Shown here: piece after piece, positions 1 through 8,388 of the stretch
How positions within the stretch are numbered: the first letter of the stretch is position 1
Layout of the letters: the number at the start of each line of letters is the position of its first letter
Made by a program: the position numbers and the translations under genes
Notes under the pieces: generated by a model
What the model saw: only the letters and a program-made list of their open reading frames with translations
Told to the model about the DNA's origin: nothing
The model's database searches: none
Assembly (NCBI GenBank): GCA_025352825.1
Contig: JANXSG010000008.1
Span: 1 to 38,050 of the forward strand
Direction of reading: 5' to 3'
Length of the DNA: 38,050 nucleotides
Origin: Chthonomonadaceae bacterium
Lineage (GTDB): Bacteria; Armatimonadota; Chthonomonadetes; Chthonomonadales; Chthonomonadaceae

Positions 1-1
1 C

Positions 2-157
2 CTTCCAGAAGGAGTTGAGATGGTGATGCCCGGCGATAACATCCGTATCACAGGCGAACTTATATCCCCAATTGCGATGGAAGAGGGACTCCGCTTCGCA
101 GTCCGCGAAGGCGGCCGAACCGTTGGAGCAGGTGTCGTAACCAAAATATTCGAATAG
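2..157 (+). CDS. tuf: Elongation factor Tu, C-terminal end (partial)
   Basis: The open frame enters from the left edge and ends at TAG 155-157. The 51 visible residues include [32 protein letters not shown] and a final TKIFE, which is the diagnostic beta-barrel domain 3 end of EF-Tu. EF-Tu delivers aminoacyl-tRNA to the ribosome as a GTP complex. Its place directly before rpsJ matches the usual junction of the str and S10 operons. The GTPase domain lies outside the window, so tufA and tufB cannot be told apart. Confidence 0.96.
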   Translation, partial: LPEGVEMVMPGDNIRITGELISPIAMEEGLRFAVREGGRTVGAGVVTKIFE

Positions 158-164
158 AGAGTTA

Positions 165-199
165 AAGTAGTCGGCTTACCAAATCCAGTCCGACTACTT
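165..199 (+). terminator. Stem-loop between tuf and rpsJ, possible weak terminator
   Basis: AAGTAGTCGG at 165-174 pairs perfectly with CCGACTACTT at 190-199 around a 15-nt loop, only 7 nt after the tuf stop codon. The downstream bases (CTTATG) are not a strong U tract. It may be an attenuator or processing site rather than a full terminator. It marks the boundary between the str and S10 parts of the cluster. Confidence 0.5.
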
Positions 200-279
200 C
201 TTATGTAAGGTTGTCCGAAATTACTGTATTTACTGTTACTCAGATTGGACGGCTAAGCAGCTGAGGAAAAGAGAGAGAC

Positions 280-600
280 ATGGCTACCCATACACGTCAA
301 GATAAGGTGCGTATACGTCTTCGAGCGTTTGATCACCGTATCCTTGACCAGTCGGCAGAGAAGATAGTGGACACAGCGAAGCGTACGGGTGCAAGAGTTG
401 CTGGCCCTGTGCTTCTCCCAACTGAAAAGCAGATATACTGCGTAAACCGAGGCACCACGATTGATAAAGAATCGATGGAGCATTTCGAGCAGAGAACTCA
501 CAAACGTCTGATCGATATCTTAGAGCCTGGCCCGAAGACCATCGATGCGCTTATGCGACTTGATCTTCCGAGCGGCGTAGATATTGAAATTAAACTTTAA
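280..600 (+). CDS. rpsJ: 30S ribosomal protein S10
   Basis: The 106-residue product is S10, a head protein of the small subunit that also acts as NusE in antitermination. Diagnostic stretches are [18 protein letters not shown] near the N-terminus, GPVLLPTEK in the middle and [12 protein letters not shown] near residues 69-80. The length is normal for the family (about 100-105). The ATG follows a purine-rich GAGGAAAAGAGAGAG tract. It is the first gene of the S10 cluster, 122 nt after tuf. Confidence 0.98.
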   Translation: MATHTRQDKVRIRLRAFDHRILDQSAEKIVDTAKRTGARVAGPVLLPTEKQIYCVNRGTTIDKESMEHFEQRTHKRLIDILEPGPKTIDALMRLDLPSGVDIEIKL

Positions 601-649
601 TTGAAATACAAATTTGCTTCTATCTATTAAGGTATGAAGTGATGACAAA

Positions 650-668
650 AACCAGAGCTAATCTGGTT
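650..668 (+). other. Small stem-loop in the rpsJ-rplC gap
   Basis: AACCAGA at 650-656 pairs with TCTGGTT at 662-668 over a 5-nt loop, 40 nt before the TTG start of rplC. A second weak pairing, ACTGC with GCAGT, follows. It could tune rplC translation. No function is shown, and such short stems also occur by chance. Confidence 0.3.
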
Positions 669-708
669 ACTGCTGCTGAAATATGCAGTTTCTTACAAGG
701 AGACAGAG

Positions 709-1335
709 TTGGTAGACACAATTCTGGGCAGAAAAATCGGCATGACACAGATCTTCGATGATCGAGGTGTTGTGGTTCCGGTTTCCGTGATAGAAGCAGG
801 CCCCTGCATTGTCACGCAGCTCAAAAGTGTTGAAACAGACGGCTATATAGCTGTTCAGGTAGGGTTCGGAGAGATTCGTCCCCGCCTTGTCAACAAACCT
901 GAAACGGGGCATTTTAACAAAGCCGGCGTCAAACCGATGCGTGAAATACGCGAGATCCGCACCGAAGACACTTCCGAGTATACTCTCGGCGATGCAATCA
1001 CATGCGAGATCTTCCAGCCTGGGATGCGAGTCAAAGTAACAGGCACATCCAAAGGTAAGGGGTTTGCTGGAGTTGTCAAAAGATTTCACTTTCATGGTGG
1101 AGACCAGACTCATGGCTCCATGGTACATCGTAAGCCTCAGTCAAGTGGAGCTACTGATTCAGCCCGCACCTTTAAAGGTACACGTAAACCTGGACAAATG
1201 GGTAACAAGCAGGTCACCGTACGCGGTCTCCGAATTGTACGCATCGATACAGAGCGTAACCTCATTCTCATCGAAGGAGCCGTTCCTGGTTCCGATGGTG
1301 GACTGCTCACTATTCAGCGGCTGCCGCAGCGCTAG
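709..1335 (+). CDS. rplC: 50S ribosomal protein L3
   Basis: The 208-residue product is L3, an early-assembling large-subunit protein whose loop reaches towards the peptidyl transferase centre. Family hallmarks are LGRKIGMTQIFDD at the start, KGKGFAGVVKRF and GGDQTHGSMVHRKPQS in the middle, and the basic GTRKPGQMGNKQVTVRGL stretch. The start is TTG at 709, supported by AAGGAG at 697-702 and by alignment to the usual N-terminus (VDTILGRKIGMT). Length is typical. It lies between rpsJ and rplD as expected. Confidence 0.98.
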   Translation: MVDTILGRKIGMTQIFDDRGVVVPVSVIEAGPCIVTQLKSVETDGYIAVQVGFGEIRPRLVNKPETGHFNKAGVKPMREIREIRTEDTSEYTLGDAITCEIFQPGMRVKVTGTSKGKGFAGVVKRFHFHGGDQTHGSMVHRKPQSSGATDSARTFKGTRKPGQMGNKQVTVRGLRIVRIDTERNLILIEGAVPGSDGGLLTIQRLPQR

Positions 1336-1349
1336 GAGATTATCAGAAT

Positions 1350-2006
1350 ATGGCAACCATACCTTTATACAATACCGAAGGCAAAGAACTCGGTACGTTG
1401 CCCCTGCCTGAATCGATCTTCGGAGTTGCGTTCAACGAATCGCTGGTTCACCAGGCAATCGTTACCGAAGAGGCTAATCAAAGGCAGGGTACATCAAACA
1501 CAAGACAGCGCCATGCAGTTCGTGGTGGTGGTCGAAAACCTTGGAAGCAGAAGGGAACCGGTCGCGCAAGACAGGGTACCATTCGTTCTCCACTATGGCG
1601 AGGTGGCGGCGTCGTATTTGGCCCGCATCCACGTGACTATCGCAAAGCATTTCCTGTGAAGATGAGACGCGGCGCCATGCGCAGTGTTCTATCTGGCAAG
1701 GTTTCGGAAGGAAATGTGGTTGGTCTGGATGCACTTCAGTTCAGTGAAATTAAGACTAAAAGCGCAACCGCGATGATCAAAGCATTGGGGCTGAACACAA
1801 CCCGCAGAATTCTTATCATCATTCCTGAGTATAATGAGATTCTGTTAAAATCGACCAACAATCTGCCAGGAGTAGAGCTTCGATTTGCGCCTAACTTCTC
1901 AGTGCGGGACGCATTGACAGCGCATAAAATCATTTTGGTGAAAGATGCTGTTTCGAAGATCGAAGCGGTGTGGTCACCAGCTCAGCCTAAGGAGGAAGCG
2001 GCATGA
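1350..2006 (+). CDS. rplD: 50S ribosomal protein L4
   Basis: The 218-residue product is L4, which lines the nascent-peptide exit tunnel. In enterobacteria it also represses its own operon, but whether it does so here is unknown. The conserved loop RQRHAVRGGGRKPWKQKGTG, followed by GRARQGTIRSPLWRGGGVVFGP, spans residues about 52-95. Length is slightly above the usual 200-210. The stop overlaps the rplW start (ATGA at 2003-2006), so the two are probably translationally coupled. Confidence 0.98.
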   Translation: MATIPLYNTEGKELGTLPLPESIFGVAFNESLVHQAIVTEEANQRQGTSNTRQRHAVRGGGRKPWKQKGTGRARQGTIRSPLWRGGGVVFGPHPRDYRKAFPVKMRRGAMRSVLSGKVSEGNVVGLDALQFSEIKTKSATAMIKALGLNTTRRILIIIPEYNEILLKSTNNLPGVELRFAPNFSVRDALTAHKIILVKDAVSKIEAVWSPAQPKEEAA

Positions 2007-2308
2007 GAGATCCGCATATCATTATAGAGCGGCCGCTGCTTACCGAAAAAGGAACTGATCTAGCTGCTGCAAATAAGTTCATTTTTCGAGTCAATCTTGA
2101 TGCAAATAAGATCGAAATTGCTCAGGCAATTCAATTTATTTATGCTAAGGATAATGTGAAAGTGCTGGCTGTGAACACTATTCATGTAAAGGGTAAGAAA
2201 AAGCGTACACTTTCAAAAGGCGGTAAGCCGGGATACACTCCCGACTGGAAAAAAGCTATAGTTACGACAGATAAACCGCTTAGCGTATTTGAGGAGCTTG
2301 GAGTCTAA
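2003..2308 (+). CDS. rplW: 50S ribosomal protein L23
   Basis: The 101-residue product is L23, which sits at the tunnel exit and docks trigger factor and SRP. It begins with [19 protein letters not shown] and contains [20 protein letters not shown] and the late [12 protein letters not shown] loop typical of the family. Length is normal. It overlaps rplD by 4 nt, and its last stop base is the first base of the rplB ATG. A good AAGGAGG site lies inside rplD at about 1988-1994. Confidence 0.98.
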   Translation: MRDPHIIIERPLLTEKGTDLAAANKFIFRVNLDANKIEIAQAIQFIYAKDNVKVLAVNTIHVKGKKKRTLSKGGKPGYTPDWKKAIVTTDKPLSVFEELGV

Positions 2309-3162
2309 TGCCAATTCGACAGTATAAACCCAATACTCCGGGACAACGCTTTCGAGCGGGATCTACGTTCTCGGAGCTGACCAGAGCTGAAGGAAGAAAT
2401 CAGCCGGTCGACCCGCACAAGCCTCTGCTTGCGCCACTCAAACATTCTGGCGGAAGAAATAATAAAGGGCGCATTACTTCGCGATTTCGTGGAGGTGGGC
2501 ACAAAAGGATGTATCGTATAGTAGATTTCAAACGAAATCGATACGACGATCCTGCAACGGTACTTACCATAGAATACGATCCCAATCGTTCCTGCCGGAT
2601 CTCACTTATAGAGTTTGCAGATGGTGAAAAGAGATATATTCTCACTCCGATCGGTCTCAAAGAGGGTGATACCGTTATATCGAGTGATACGGCCGATATT
2701 CGTCCTGGCAATAGTCTGCCGCTTCGGGCCATTCCCGTAGGTACCATCATACATAATATTGAGATGTATCTTGGGAAAGGCGGCCAGTTAGTTCGGGCTG
2801 CTGGTGTTGGCGCTCAGTTGATGGCTAAAGAGGGCAAGTACGCACAGATTCGACTACCATCTGGGGAAACACGGCTAGTTCTTTTGACCTGCCATGCTAG
2901 TATCGGCCAGGTAGGAAACCCGGAACACGAGAATGAATCGTTTGGTAAGGCTGGAAAAAGCCGATGGCTGGGACGGCGTCCGCACGTTCGTGGTGTGGCT
3001 ATGACACCAAGAGACCATCCACATGGCGGAGGTGAAGCGCAGAGCCCAATCGGCCGTAAAGCTGGACCTGCAACCCCGTGGGGTAAGCCGGCACTCGGTG
3101 CGAAGACGCGCCATAACAAGGCCACAGATAAGTTCATCGTCCGCAGACGCGGAAGAAAATAG
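2308..3162 (+). CDS. rplB: 50S ribosomal protein L2
   Basis: The 284-residue product is L2, needed for subunit association and peptidyl transferase activity. It shows [20 protein letters not shown] near residues 47-66, the SH3-like core, and the C-terminal [15 protein letters not shown] segment containing the highly conserved GGGE region (around residue 240). Length is close to the usual 275. It starts directly at the rplW stop, consistent with one transcript. Confidence 0.98.
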   Translation: MPIRQYKPNTPGQRFRAGSTFSELTRAEGRNQPVDPHKPLLAPLKHSGGRNNKGRITSRFRGGGHKRMYRIVDFKRNRYDDPATVLTIEYDPNRSCRISLIEFADGEKRYILTPIGLKEGDTVISSDTADIRPGNSLPLRAIPVGTIIHNIEMYLGKGGQLVRAAGVGAQLMAKEGKYAQIRLPSGETRLVLLTCHASIGQVGNPEHENESFGKAGKSRWLGRRPHVRGVAMTPRDHPHGGGEAQSPIGRKAGPATPWGKPALGAKTRHNKATDKFIVRRRGRK

Positions 3163-3258
3163 AGAGGCATGGAGTGAGAGAGGGCGGGTTGTTGACAGCC
3201 AAAGAGTTATTTGTTTGTCAAATCACCCATCTCTCTTCTTCCCTCTTCGGAGAATACG

Positions 3259-3546
3259 ATGGGACGTTCACTTAAGAAGGGGCCGTATGCTGACCCCAAA
3301 CTGTTAGAAAAAATTCGCGGAATGAATTCGCGGAATGAAAAAAAAGCGATTAAAACTTGGTCTAGACGTTCGACCATATTTCCGGATTTCATTGGGCACA
3401 CCTTTTTGGTGCATGATGGCCGCAAGCATATTCCTATATTTGTGACAGAAAATATGGTTGGTCACAAATTAGGCGAATTTGCTGTTACGCGCTTATTCCG
3501 GGGACACTCAGGACAGCAAGTAGAACGACGCTCCGGGATTAAATAG
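3259..3546 (+). CDS. rpsS: 30S ribosomal protein S19
   Basis: The 95-residue product is S19, a head protein near the A-site finger. It starts [16 protein letters not shown] and has the family signatures [25 protein letters not shown] and [10 protein letters not shown]. The frame is open from 3211, but ATG 3259 matches the universal N-terminus and is preceded by CGGAG at 3248-3252, so the extra upstream residues are rejected. The 96-nt gap from rplB contains an imperfect stem-loop. Confidence 0.97.
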   Translation: MGRSLKKGPYADPKLLEKIRGMNSRNEKKAIKTWSRRSTIFPDFIGHTFLVHDGRKHIPIFVTENMVGHKLGEFAVTRLFRGHSGQQVERRSGIK

Positions 3547-3564
3547 AAGAGGACGCATAACGCT

Positions 3565-4257
3565 ATGGCAAATGAAACAATTGCGGAGACGTTGGAGCGG
3601 CCACGCGAACACCGCGAAAATAGAAAAAAGAACCGTGGGCGAAAAGTTCAAGATAATCAGGCGATGGCCGTCGCTAAGCATATCCGAGTTCCACCACGTA
3701 AAGCCCGTCTCGTCATGGATGAAGTACGTGGTAAATATGCAGTGGAAGCACTTGCTTTCCTGCGATTTATTCCCAACAGAGCTGCAGGATTCATATCGAA
3801 AGTTCTTGCTTCTGCAGTGGCGAATGCAGCAAATAATCACGGACTAAACCCGGCTAACCTTCGCCTGGTAGAGGCTCGAGTTGATGGCGGCCCAAGTCTT
3901 AAGAGGATGCAACCGCGAGCACAGGGCAGAGCCTACAGAATTCTAAAGCGATCGAGTCATATCACAGTGATCGTACAGGAAGTGGAACCTAAGCCTCGGA
4001 AACCGAAAAAGGCTGCGGTCACACGATCTCGAGCGCAGGTTGCCCGGGAAGCCAAGAAGATCGAACCGCCTGTGCATGGAGTTGAAAAGACTACTATTGT
4101 GGATACAGCACCTGTGGAAGTCGAAGCACTTGCGGCTTCCATGCCGGAAGTAACAATAGCTCAGGAAACTGTGGAGGAGCAATCTCCTTCGGCGGAAACA
4201 ACTATTGAAACTCCCGTGTCCGAAGCATCGGACAACAAATCAGAATCGGGAAGCTGA
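3565..4257 (+). CDS. rplV: 50S ribosomal protein L22 with long N- and C-terminal extensions
   Basis: L22 contacts all 23S domains and lines the exit tunnel. The canonical core runs from about residue 34 (AVAKHIRVPPRKARLVMDEV) through the tunnel loop LKRMQPRAQGRAYRILKRSS to about 141. The product is 230 residues against a usual 110-120. A 33-residue Arg/Glu-rich leader precedes the core. About 89 residues follow it: first a basic Pro/Lys/Arg stretch, then an acidic Glu/Thr/Ala/Val/Pro region ending near SEASDNKSESGS. No frameshift is apparent and rpsC follows 24 nt later, so the tail appears genuine. Confidence 0.95.
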   Translation: MANETIAETLERPREHRENRKKNRGRKVQDNQAMAVAKHIRVPPRKARLVMDEVRGKYAVEALAFLRFIPNRAAGFISKVLASAVANAANNHGLNPANLRLVEARVDGGPSLKRMQPRAQGRAYRILKRSSHITVIVQEVEPKPRKPKKAAVTRSRAQVAREAKKIEPPVHGVEKTTIVDTAPVEVEALAASMPEVTIAQETVEEQSPSAETTIETPVSEASDNKSESGS

Positions 4258-4281
4258 CACTGCTACCGAAAGGAAAACGTA

Positions 4282-5256
4282 TTGGGACAGAAAATTCACC
4301 CTATCGGATTTCGTATCGGCGTCATTCGTGACTGGGAGAGCAAGTGGTATCTTCCAGATCGCGGATTTGCGGACGCCTTGTACGAGGATTATAAAATTAG
4401 AGCTTTCGTTAAGAAAACTCTCGCTGCTGCTGCTATCTCTCATATCGAAATAGAACGGGCGGCAGGTCGCGTTAAAGTCACTCTCCATACAGCTAAGCCA
4501 GGAATTATTATTGGGCGAGGCGGCAAGGGAGTGGATGAACTTCGAGCAGCTCTGACAAAGATGACCAAGAAAGATGTGCATGTGAGCGTTCAGGAGATTC
4601 GCCATCCAGATATCGATGCACAGCTTGTAGCGGAGTCGGTTGCCCAGCAGATTGAAAAAAGAATATCCTACAAACGCGCTATGCGTCAATCGGTAGTTAG
4701 AGCTATGAAACTCGGTGCAAAAGGGATCAAACTTCTCTGTTCTGGACGGCTTTCCGGTGCGGAAATGGCGCGTAAAGAAGGGGATCGACTTGGAAAAATT
4801 CCACTGCATACCCTTCGAGCCGATATAGATTATGGATTTGCTGAAGCAGCGACTACTTATGGAAACATAGGGGTGAAAGTCTGGATTTACAAAGGTGATG
4901 TTCTGCCGGGACAGCCGAGACAGTCCGAGCCAGAAATGCCTCGGCAGACGCGAGGCGATGGACGGCCAGATCGATCCGGCGAAAGATCAGACCGTGGTGG
5001 ACGTGGTACTGGTGATCGTGGTGGTCGTGGCGCTGGCGGGGACCGGGGCGGGCGTGGCGGTGGAGGCGACCGCGGTGGAAGCGGCGGACGCGCACCAGGT
5101 GGTGGCGGTGGTCGGCCAGGCGGAGGTTACCAGGGTGGCGGCGGTGGTGGCTATCAGGGTGGCGGCGGCGGACGAGGGCCATCTACTGGAGCGCCTCGGC
5201 CATCAGGTGGCGGCGCGCGGCCCCCGAGAACCGATACACCTTCTGGTGAGGCGTAA
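4282..5256 (+). CDS. rpsC: 30S ribosomal protein S3 with an RGG/glycine-rich C-terminal tail
   Basis: S3 forms part of the mRNA entry channel and helicase site. Residues 1-210 are canonical, starting [12 protein letters not shown], with the KH-domain [10 protein letters not shown] loop at about 74-83 and [10 protein letters not shown] at about 197-206. Residues about 211-324 form an added tail. It is first polar with Arg, Asp and Pro, then has repeated DRGG and RGG units, then long glycine runs with GGGYQ units. The start is TTG 4282, preceded by AAGGA 4270-4274. The tail DNA (about 4912-5253) is visibly more GC-rich than its surroundings. Confidence 0.96.
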   Translation: MGQKIHPIGFRIGVIRDWESKWYLPDRGFADALYEDYKIRAFVKKTLAAAAISHIEIERAAGRVKVTLHTAKPGIIIGRGGKGVDELRAALTKMTKKDVHVSVQEIRHPDIDAQLVAESVAQQIEKRISYKRAMRQSVVRAMKLGAKGIKLLCSGRLSGAEMARKEGDRLGKIPLHTLRADIDYGFAEAATTYGNIGVKVWIYKGDVLPGQPRQSEPEMPRQTRGDGRPDRSGERSDRGGRGTGDRGGRGAGGDRGGRGGGGDRGGSGGRAPGGGGGRPGGGYQGGGGGGYQGGGGGRGPSTGAPRPSGGGARPPRTDTPSGEA

Positions 5257-5363
5257 AGTCAGAACAGCGAGACTGCAGAGAAACATTTATTTGGAGCGGT
5301 GTCTGCGTTCTTAATGAGTTACAGAATTCAGATAACCGGACTCTTTCTAAGGAGTGATCGATT

Positions 5364-5882
5364 ATGTTAATGCCAAAGCGCGTTAAACATAGAAAACAAC
5401 ACCGTGGTCGGCGCACAGGCAAAGCCTCCGGTGGCACCATTGTCAGCTTCGGCGAGTTTGGTCTTCAAGCGATGGAATCTTGTTGGATGACAGCCAATCA
5501 GATTGAAGCAGCTCGTATTGCAATGAACAGATATGTAAAACGAACTGGAAAAATCTGGATTAGAATATTCCCAGACAAGCCATTCACCAAAAAACCTGCC
5601 GAAACACGTATGGGTTCTGGTAAAGGCGCTCCCGAGGGATGGGTCGCAGTAGTTAAACCTGGCCGAGTTCTTTTCGAAATGGGCGGAGTCAGTGAAGAGA
5701 TGGCTCGTGAAGCCATGCGACTCGCATCGCACAAGCTGCCAATTGAGACAAAATTTATCATGCGGGAAGCGGTCAGAGCTTCATCTGAAACCGAAACCGC
5801 TTCAGGTGATATCGAAGAAGCAGATGCAGTTGACGACGCCGAACTAGCGACAGCTGAATTGGCAGGAGAGATAGATGGCTGA
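5364..5882 (+). CDS. rplP: 50S ribosomal protein L16 with acidic C-terminal tail
   Basis: L16 organises the A-tRNA site of the large subunit. The N-terminus [16 protein letters not shown] and the stretches [34 protein letters not shown] and [12 protein letters not shown] are diagnostic. The usual protein ends near residue 138. Here about 35 extra residues rich in Glu, Asp, Ala and Thr follow, giving 172 in total. AAGGAG at 5349-5354 supports the ATG at 5364. The 107-nt gap after rpsC shows nothing distinctive. The end overlaps rpmC by 8 nt. Confidence 0.96.
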   Translation: MLMPKRVKHRKQHRGRRTGKASGGTIVSFGEFGLQAMESCWMTANQIEAARIAMNRYVKRTGKIWIRIFPDKPFTKKPAETRMGSGKGAPEGWVAVVKPGRVLFEMGGVSEEMAREAMRLASHKLPIETKFIMREAVRASSETETASGDIEEADAVDDAELATAELAGEIDG

Positions 5883-6105
5883 ATTAAAACTTACCCAAGT
5901 CAGAGCACAGATGCGGGAAATGACTGATGCAGAACTTCATAACGAAATTGCGGCTCAGCGAGCTTCACTCTATGATTTTCGTCGCCGTAATGCTATGAAA
6001 CAACTGGATAACACCATGGCTATCCGAAATGCTCGCAGACAGATTGCACGCTCTATGACCTTGCTGCGTGAACGTGAGCTGGCCGTGCAGAAAGAGGCGA
6101 AATAG
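5875..6105 (+). CDS. rpmC: 50S ribosomal protein L29
   Basis: The 76-residue helical product is L29, which sits beside L23 at the tunnel exit. It contains [16 protein letters not shown], the conserved [16 protein letters not shown] stretch and the terminal [15 protein letters not shown]. Length is slightly above the usual 65-70. It overlaps rplP by 8 nt and is followed after 2 nt by rpsQ, so the three genes are probably co-translated. Confidence 0.96.
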   Translation: MAELKLTQVRAQMREMTDAELHNEIAAQRASLYDFRRRNAMKQLDNTMAIRNARRQIARSMTLLRERELAVQKEAK

Positions 6106-6107
6106 AT

Positions 6108-6674
6108 ATGTCGGATGAATCAGTAAATCCCGTTGCTCTATCAGATACCGCAATTGCAGAGGAAACCATTAACGTGGAAGCAAGTGCTCCGGCAGAAGTT
6201 ACCTCCGAAACTGACACAACTCCTGATACAGATGTAGTTACAAATGCAGAATCCACAGAAACTTTAGCAACCGTGGAACAGCCGGCAGCAGAAATAGCTC
6301 CTGTAGAAGAGGAGAAGCCGGCTCCGAAAACCAAGGCGAAAGCTGTGAAGGTTGCGCCAATTCTTGAGGAAGCACCACCAACAGAACCATTTGTAGTCGA
6401 TTTTGGTGCAAAGAAGGATCCTGTTCGTGGGCGTCGTAAAGTTCGTACTGGCCGTGTGGTAAGCAGCAAGATGGAGAAAACTATTGTTGTGGCAGTGGAA
6501 AGCCGCAAACGCCATCCTCTCTATGGAAAATTTATGCGGCACACTTCGAAGTTCAAAGCTCACGATGAAGCGAATAGCTGTGGTGAAGGCGATACCGTTG
6601 AAATAATGGAAACTCGTCCAATTTCAAAAGAAAAACGATGGCGTGTAGTACGCATCATTGAGAAAGCAAAATAG
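6108..6674 (+). CDS. rpsQ: 30S ribosomal protein S17 with about 105-residue acidic N-terminal extension
   Basis: S17 is an early 16S rRNA binder. Its core occupies residues about 108-188 ([19 protein letters not shown], then [19 protein letters not shown], then [13 protein letters not shown]). Before it lie about 105 residues dominated by Glu, Thr, Ala, Val, Pro and Asp, followed by a short Lys-rich linker near residues 73-82. The ATG is 2 nt after the rpmC stop. No Met codon with a clear ribosome-binding site lies nearer the core, so the long form is preferred. Family members are normally 80-100 residues. Confidence 0.93.
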   Translation: MSDESVNPVALSDTAIAEETINVEASAPAEVTSETDTTPDTDVVTNAESTETLATVEQPAAEIAPVEEEKPAPKTKAKAVKVAPILEEAPPTEPFVVDFGAKKDPVRGRRKVRTGRVVSSKMEKTIVVAVESRKRHPLYGKFMRHTSKFKAHDEANSCGEGDTVEIMETRPISKEKRWRVVRIIEKAK

Positions 6675-6762
6675 TTTTAGGGTATGTTTCACGGTATTCA
6701 GGGGCAGTATTTGCTCTCTTGTGCCAGAAATTAATCCCTGTTGAGGAGAGGCAGAAAGCCCC

Positions 6763-7134
6763 ATGATTCAATCGTATTCGCGTGTGAAATGCGCCGATAA
6801 CTCCGGCGCCAGAGAAATACTATGTATCCGAGTCATGAAAGGCTCGAATGCGCGGTATGCCTTTGTGGGAGATATCATTATTGGAGTAGTCAAATCGGCG
6901 ACTCCAAATCAGCAGGTCAAGAAATCTGACGTGGTCTGCTGCGTTATTGTTCGAACCAAGCACGCCATTCGTCGTCCTGACGGTTCGGTACTTCGCTTCG
7001 ATGATAATGCCGCAGTTGTTATAAATAAAGCCAATCAAGAACCGCGAGGCACACGTATATTTGGCCCCGTAGCTCGTGAACTTCGTGAACGCGATTTTAT
7101 GAAAATCGTTTCGCTTGCGCCGGAGGTGCTCTAA
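6763..7134 (+). CDS. rplN: 50S ribosomal protein L14
   Basis: The 123-residue product is L14, at the subunit interface (bridge B8) and the docking site of silencing factor RsfS. It begins [19 protein letters not shown] and contains [15 protein letters not shown], the [15 protein letters not shown] loop and [14 protein letters not shown]. Length is exactly typical. ATG 6763 is preceded by GAGGAGAGG about 20 nt upstream and by a purine-rich stretch closer in. It follows rpsQ after 88 nt. Confidence 0.98.
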   Translation: MIQSYSRVKCADNSGAREILCIRVMKGSNARYAFVGDIIIGVVKSATPNQQVKKSDVVCCVIVRTKHAIRRPDGSVLRFDDNAAVVINKANQEPRGTRIFGPVARELRERDFMKIVSLAPEVL

Positions 7135-7135
7135 T

Positions 7136-7531
7136 ATGCCAAGACTAAAACGCAGCCAACCGACAGAGCCGATAAAGCTTAAAGTCAAAAAAGGGGACAC
7201 TGTTGAGGTGATCTCCGGAAAAGATAAAGGCGTTCGAGGCGAAATTCTTGAAGCAATGCCTAAAGAGAACAAAGTGGTCGTTCAAGGTGCGAATATGATG
7301 GTCAAACATCAGAAAGATCGCCCGAGCAATCGCGCAGGTGCCAACAATGTACTCAAAGGTGGCCGTATTGAGAAAGAGGGACCGCTTTTTGCATCTAAAG
7401 TCATGGTTGTGTGTAAAGCATGCCAGCGCCCCACACGAGTAGGATATGCCTACCGTGATGGTGAAGAGAAGATGTCTCGCAGAAAATATCGTATCTGCAA
7501 GCATCCTGATTGCGGCAAAGCGATCGATTAA
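7136..7531 (+). CDS. rplX: 50S ribosomal protein L24, zinc-ribbon type
   Basis: The 131-residue product is L24, an assembly initiator. The KOW motif is [20 protein letters not shown] near residues 18-37, followed by [14 protein letters not shown]. The C-terminal part has CKAC and CKHPDC pairs, which would suit a zinc site as in many longer bacterial L24 proteins. ATG 7136 is chosen over an in-frame start at 7115 because GGAGG at 7122-7126 is 9 nt away and the N-terminus fits the family. It starts one base after the rplN stop. Confidence 0.97.
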   Translation: MPRLKRSQPTEPIKLKVKKGDTVEVISGKDKGVRGEILEAMPKENKVVVQGANMMVKHQKDRPSNRAGANNVLKGGRIEKEGPLFASKVMVVCKACQRPTRVGYAYRDGEEKMSRRKYRICKHPDCGKAID

Positions 7532-7602
7532 TAATCACAAATATTTGTGATCCCGTCGCCGGTCGGAAATCGGAGGCAATCATTTTGGGAGACCCTAATA
7601 GA

Positions 7603-8154
7603 ATGACTCGTTTAAAAGATAAGTTTGTATCGGAAGTGTCGCCTGCACTATTTAAGCAGTTTGAATATAAAAATGTAATGCAGGTGCCTAAGCTGGATAA
7701 GATTGTGATCAATATGGGTGTTGGCCGTGCCGGACAAACTGGCGGAGACGCCAAAGAGCTTGATGGAGCTGTTCGGGATATGACTGCGATTGCGGGGCAG
7801 AAACCGATTGTAACCAAAGCGCGTAAATCAGTTTCTAACTTCAAACTTCGTGAAGGTTCCAAAGTTGGATGTAAGGTGACCCTTCGTGGTGCCAAGATGT
7901 ATGAATTCTTTGATCGATTGGTGAGTGCAACTCTTCCTCGTATTCGAGACTTTCAGGGTATCTCGCCGAACTCGTTTGATGGCCGTGGTAATTTTGCCAT
8001 GGGCATGAAAGAACAGATTGTATTTCCTGAAATTGACTACGATAAGATAGATAAGGTGCGCGGTATGGATATCATTGTCTGTACCACAGCGCAGACAGAC
8101 GAAGAAGCGCGCGCTCTCCTGAAGCTGCTGGGTATGCCTTTCCGCGACAAGTAG
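7603..8154 (+). CDS. rplE: 50S ribosomal protein L5
   Basis: The 183-residue product is L5, a 5S rRNA binder contacting P-site tRNA. It contains [47 protein letters not shown] and [17 protein letters not shown]. Two starts are credible. ATG 7603 gives the usual family N-terminus (TRLKDKF) with GGAG at 7588-7591. TTG 7585 adds 6 residues but has the better GGAGG at 7572-7576. The frame is open even further upstream, overlapping rplX, which is judged spurious. The expected next gene, rpsN, is displaced by an EF-G-like gene. Confidence 0.96.
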   Translation: MTRLKDKFVSEVSPALFKQFEYKNVMQVPKLDKIVINMGVGRAGQTGGDAKELDGAVRDMTAIAGQKPIVTKARKSVSNFKLREGSKVGCKVTLRGAKMYEFFDRLVSATLPRIRDFQGISPNSFDGRGNFAMGMKEQIVFPEIDYDKIDKVRGMDIIVCTTAQTDEEARALLKLLGMPFRDK

Positions 8155-8388
8155 TTTGTTAAGCTTTCATTCAATAATAATGATCATTTTAAATGAACGC
8201 AGCAGGTTGAATTGAAAACTGAATATCGATATCAACTCAGTCTCCTTCGCCGCGTTTATTCGGCTTCGCGTGGACGCGACGACGTTTGGGATTTAAGAAT
8301 GCAACTTGCGTTTTGTCCTGGACATTTCGCTGCGTCGCAATGATGCCGACCAGCGTGTCAATATAAATTGGCGAGGGGAGAGTACGTC
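8155..8388 (+). other. 234-nt gap between rplE and the EF-G-like gene; small palindromes only
   Basis: No gene was found. AATGATCATT near 8176-8185 is a 10-bp palindrome, and TCGCG-TGGA-CGCGA near 8267-8280 is a 5-bp hairpin with a 4-nt loop. TATAAA at 8362-8367 lacks a -35 and is too close to the ribosome-binding site (AGGGGAG at 8374-8380) to be convincing. Most other gaps in the ribosomal cluster are shorter, so a local control element or an insertion scar is possible. Confidence 0.45.

Noticed and set aside
3190-3222. TTGACA at 3192-3197 before rpsS as a promoter
   Set aside because: The -35 is perfect, but the sequence 17-18 nt downstream (TTGTCA/TGTCAA) is a poor -10. The hexamer is part of an imperfect stem-loop instead.
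3211-3258. N-terminal extension of S19
   Set aside because: In-frame but not matching the family. ATG 3259 has its own ribosome-binding site, unlike the L22, S17 and IF-1 cases.
4853-5314. Alternative-frame and antisense open frames across the rpsC tail
   Set aside because: Glycine- and arginine-coding GC-rich repeats keep all frames open. The rpsC frame continues without a break from the conserved core, and the alternatives show no domain or start signal.
7510-7602. Longer L5 start overlapping rplX
   Set aside because: The extra residues do not match L5, and much better ribosome-binding sites lie before TTG 7585 and ATG 7603.
8362-8367. TATAAA as a promoter for the EF-G-like gene
   Set aside because: No -35, and the start of transcription would fall on the ribosome-binding site.
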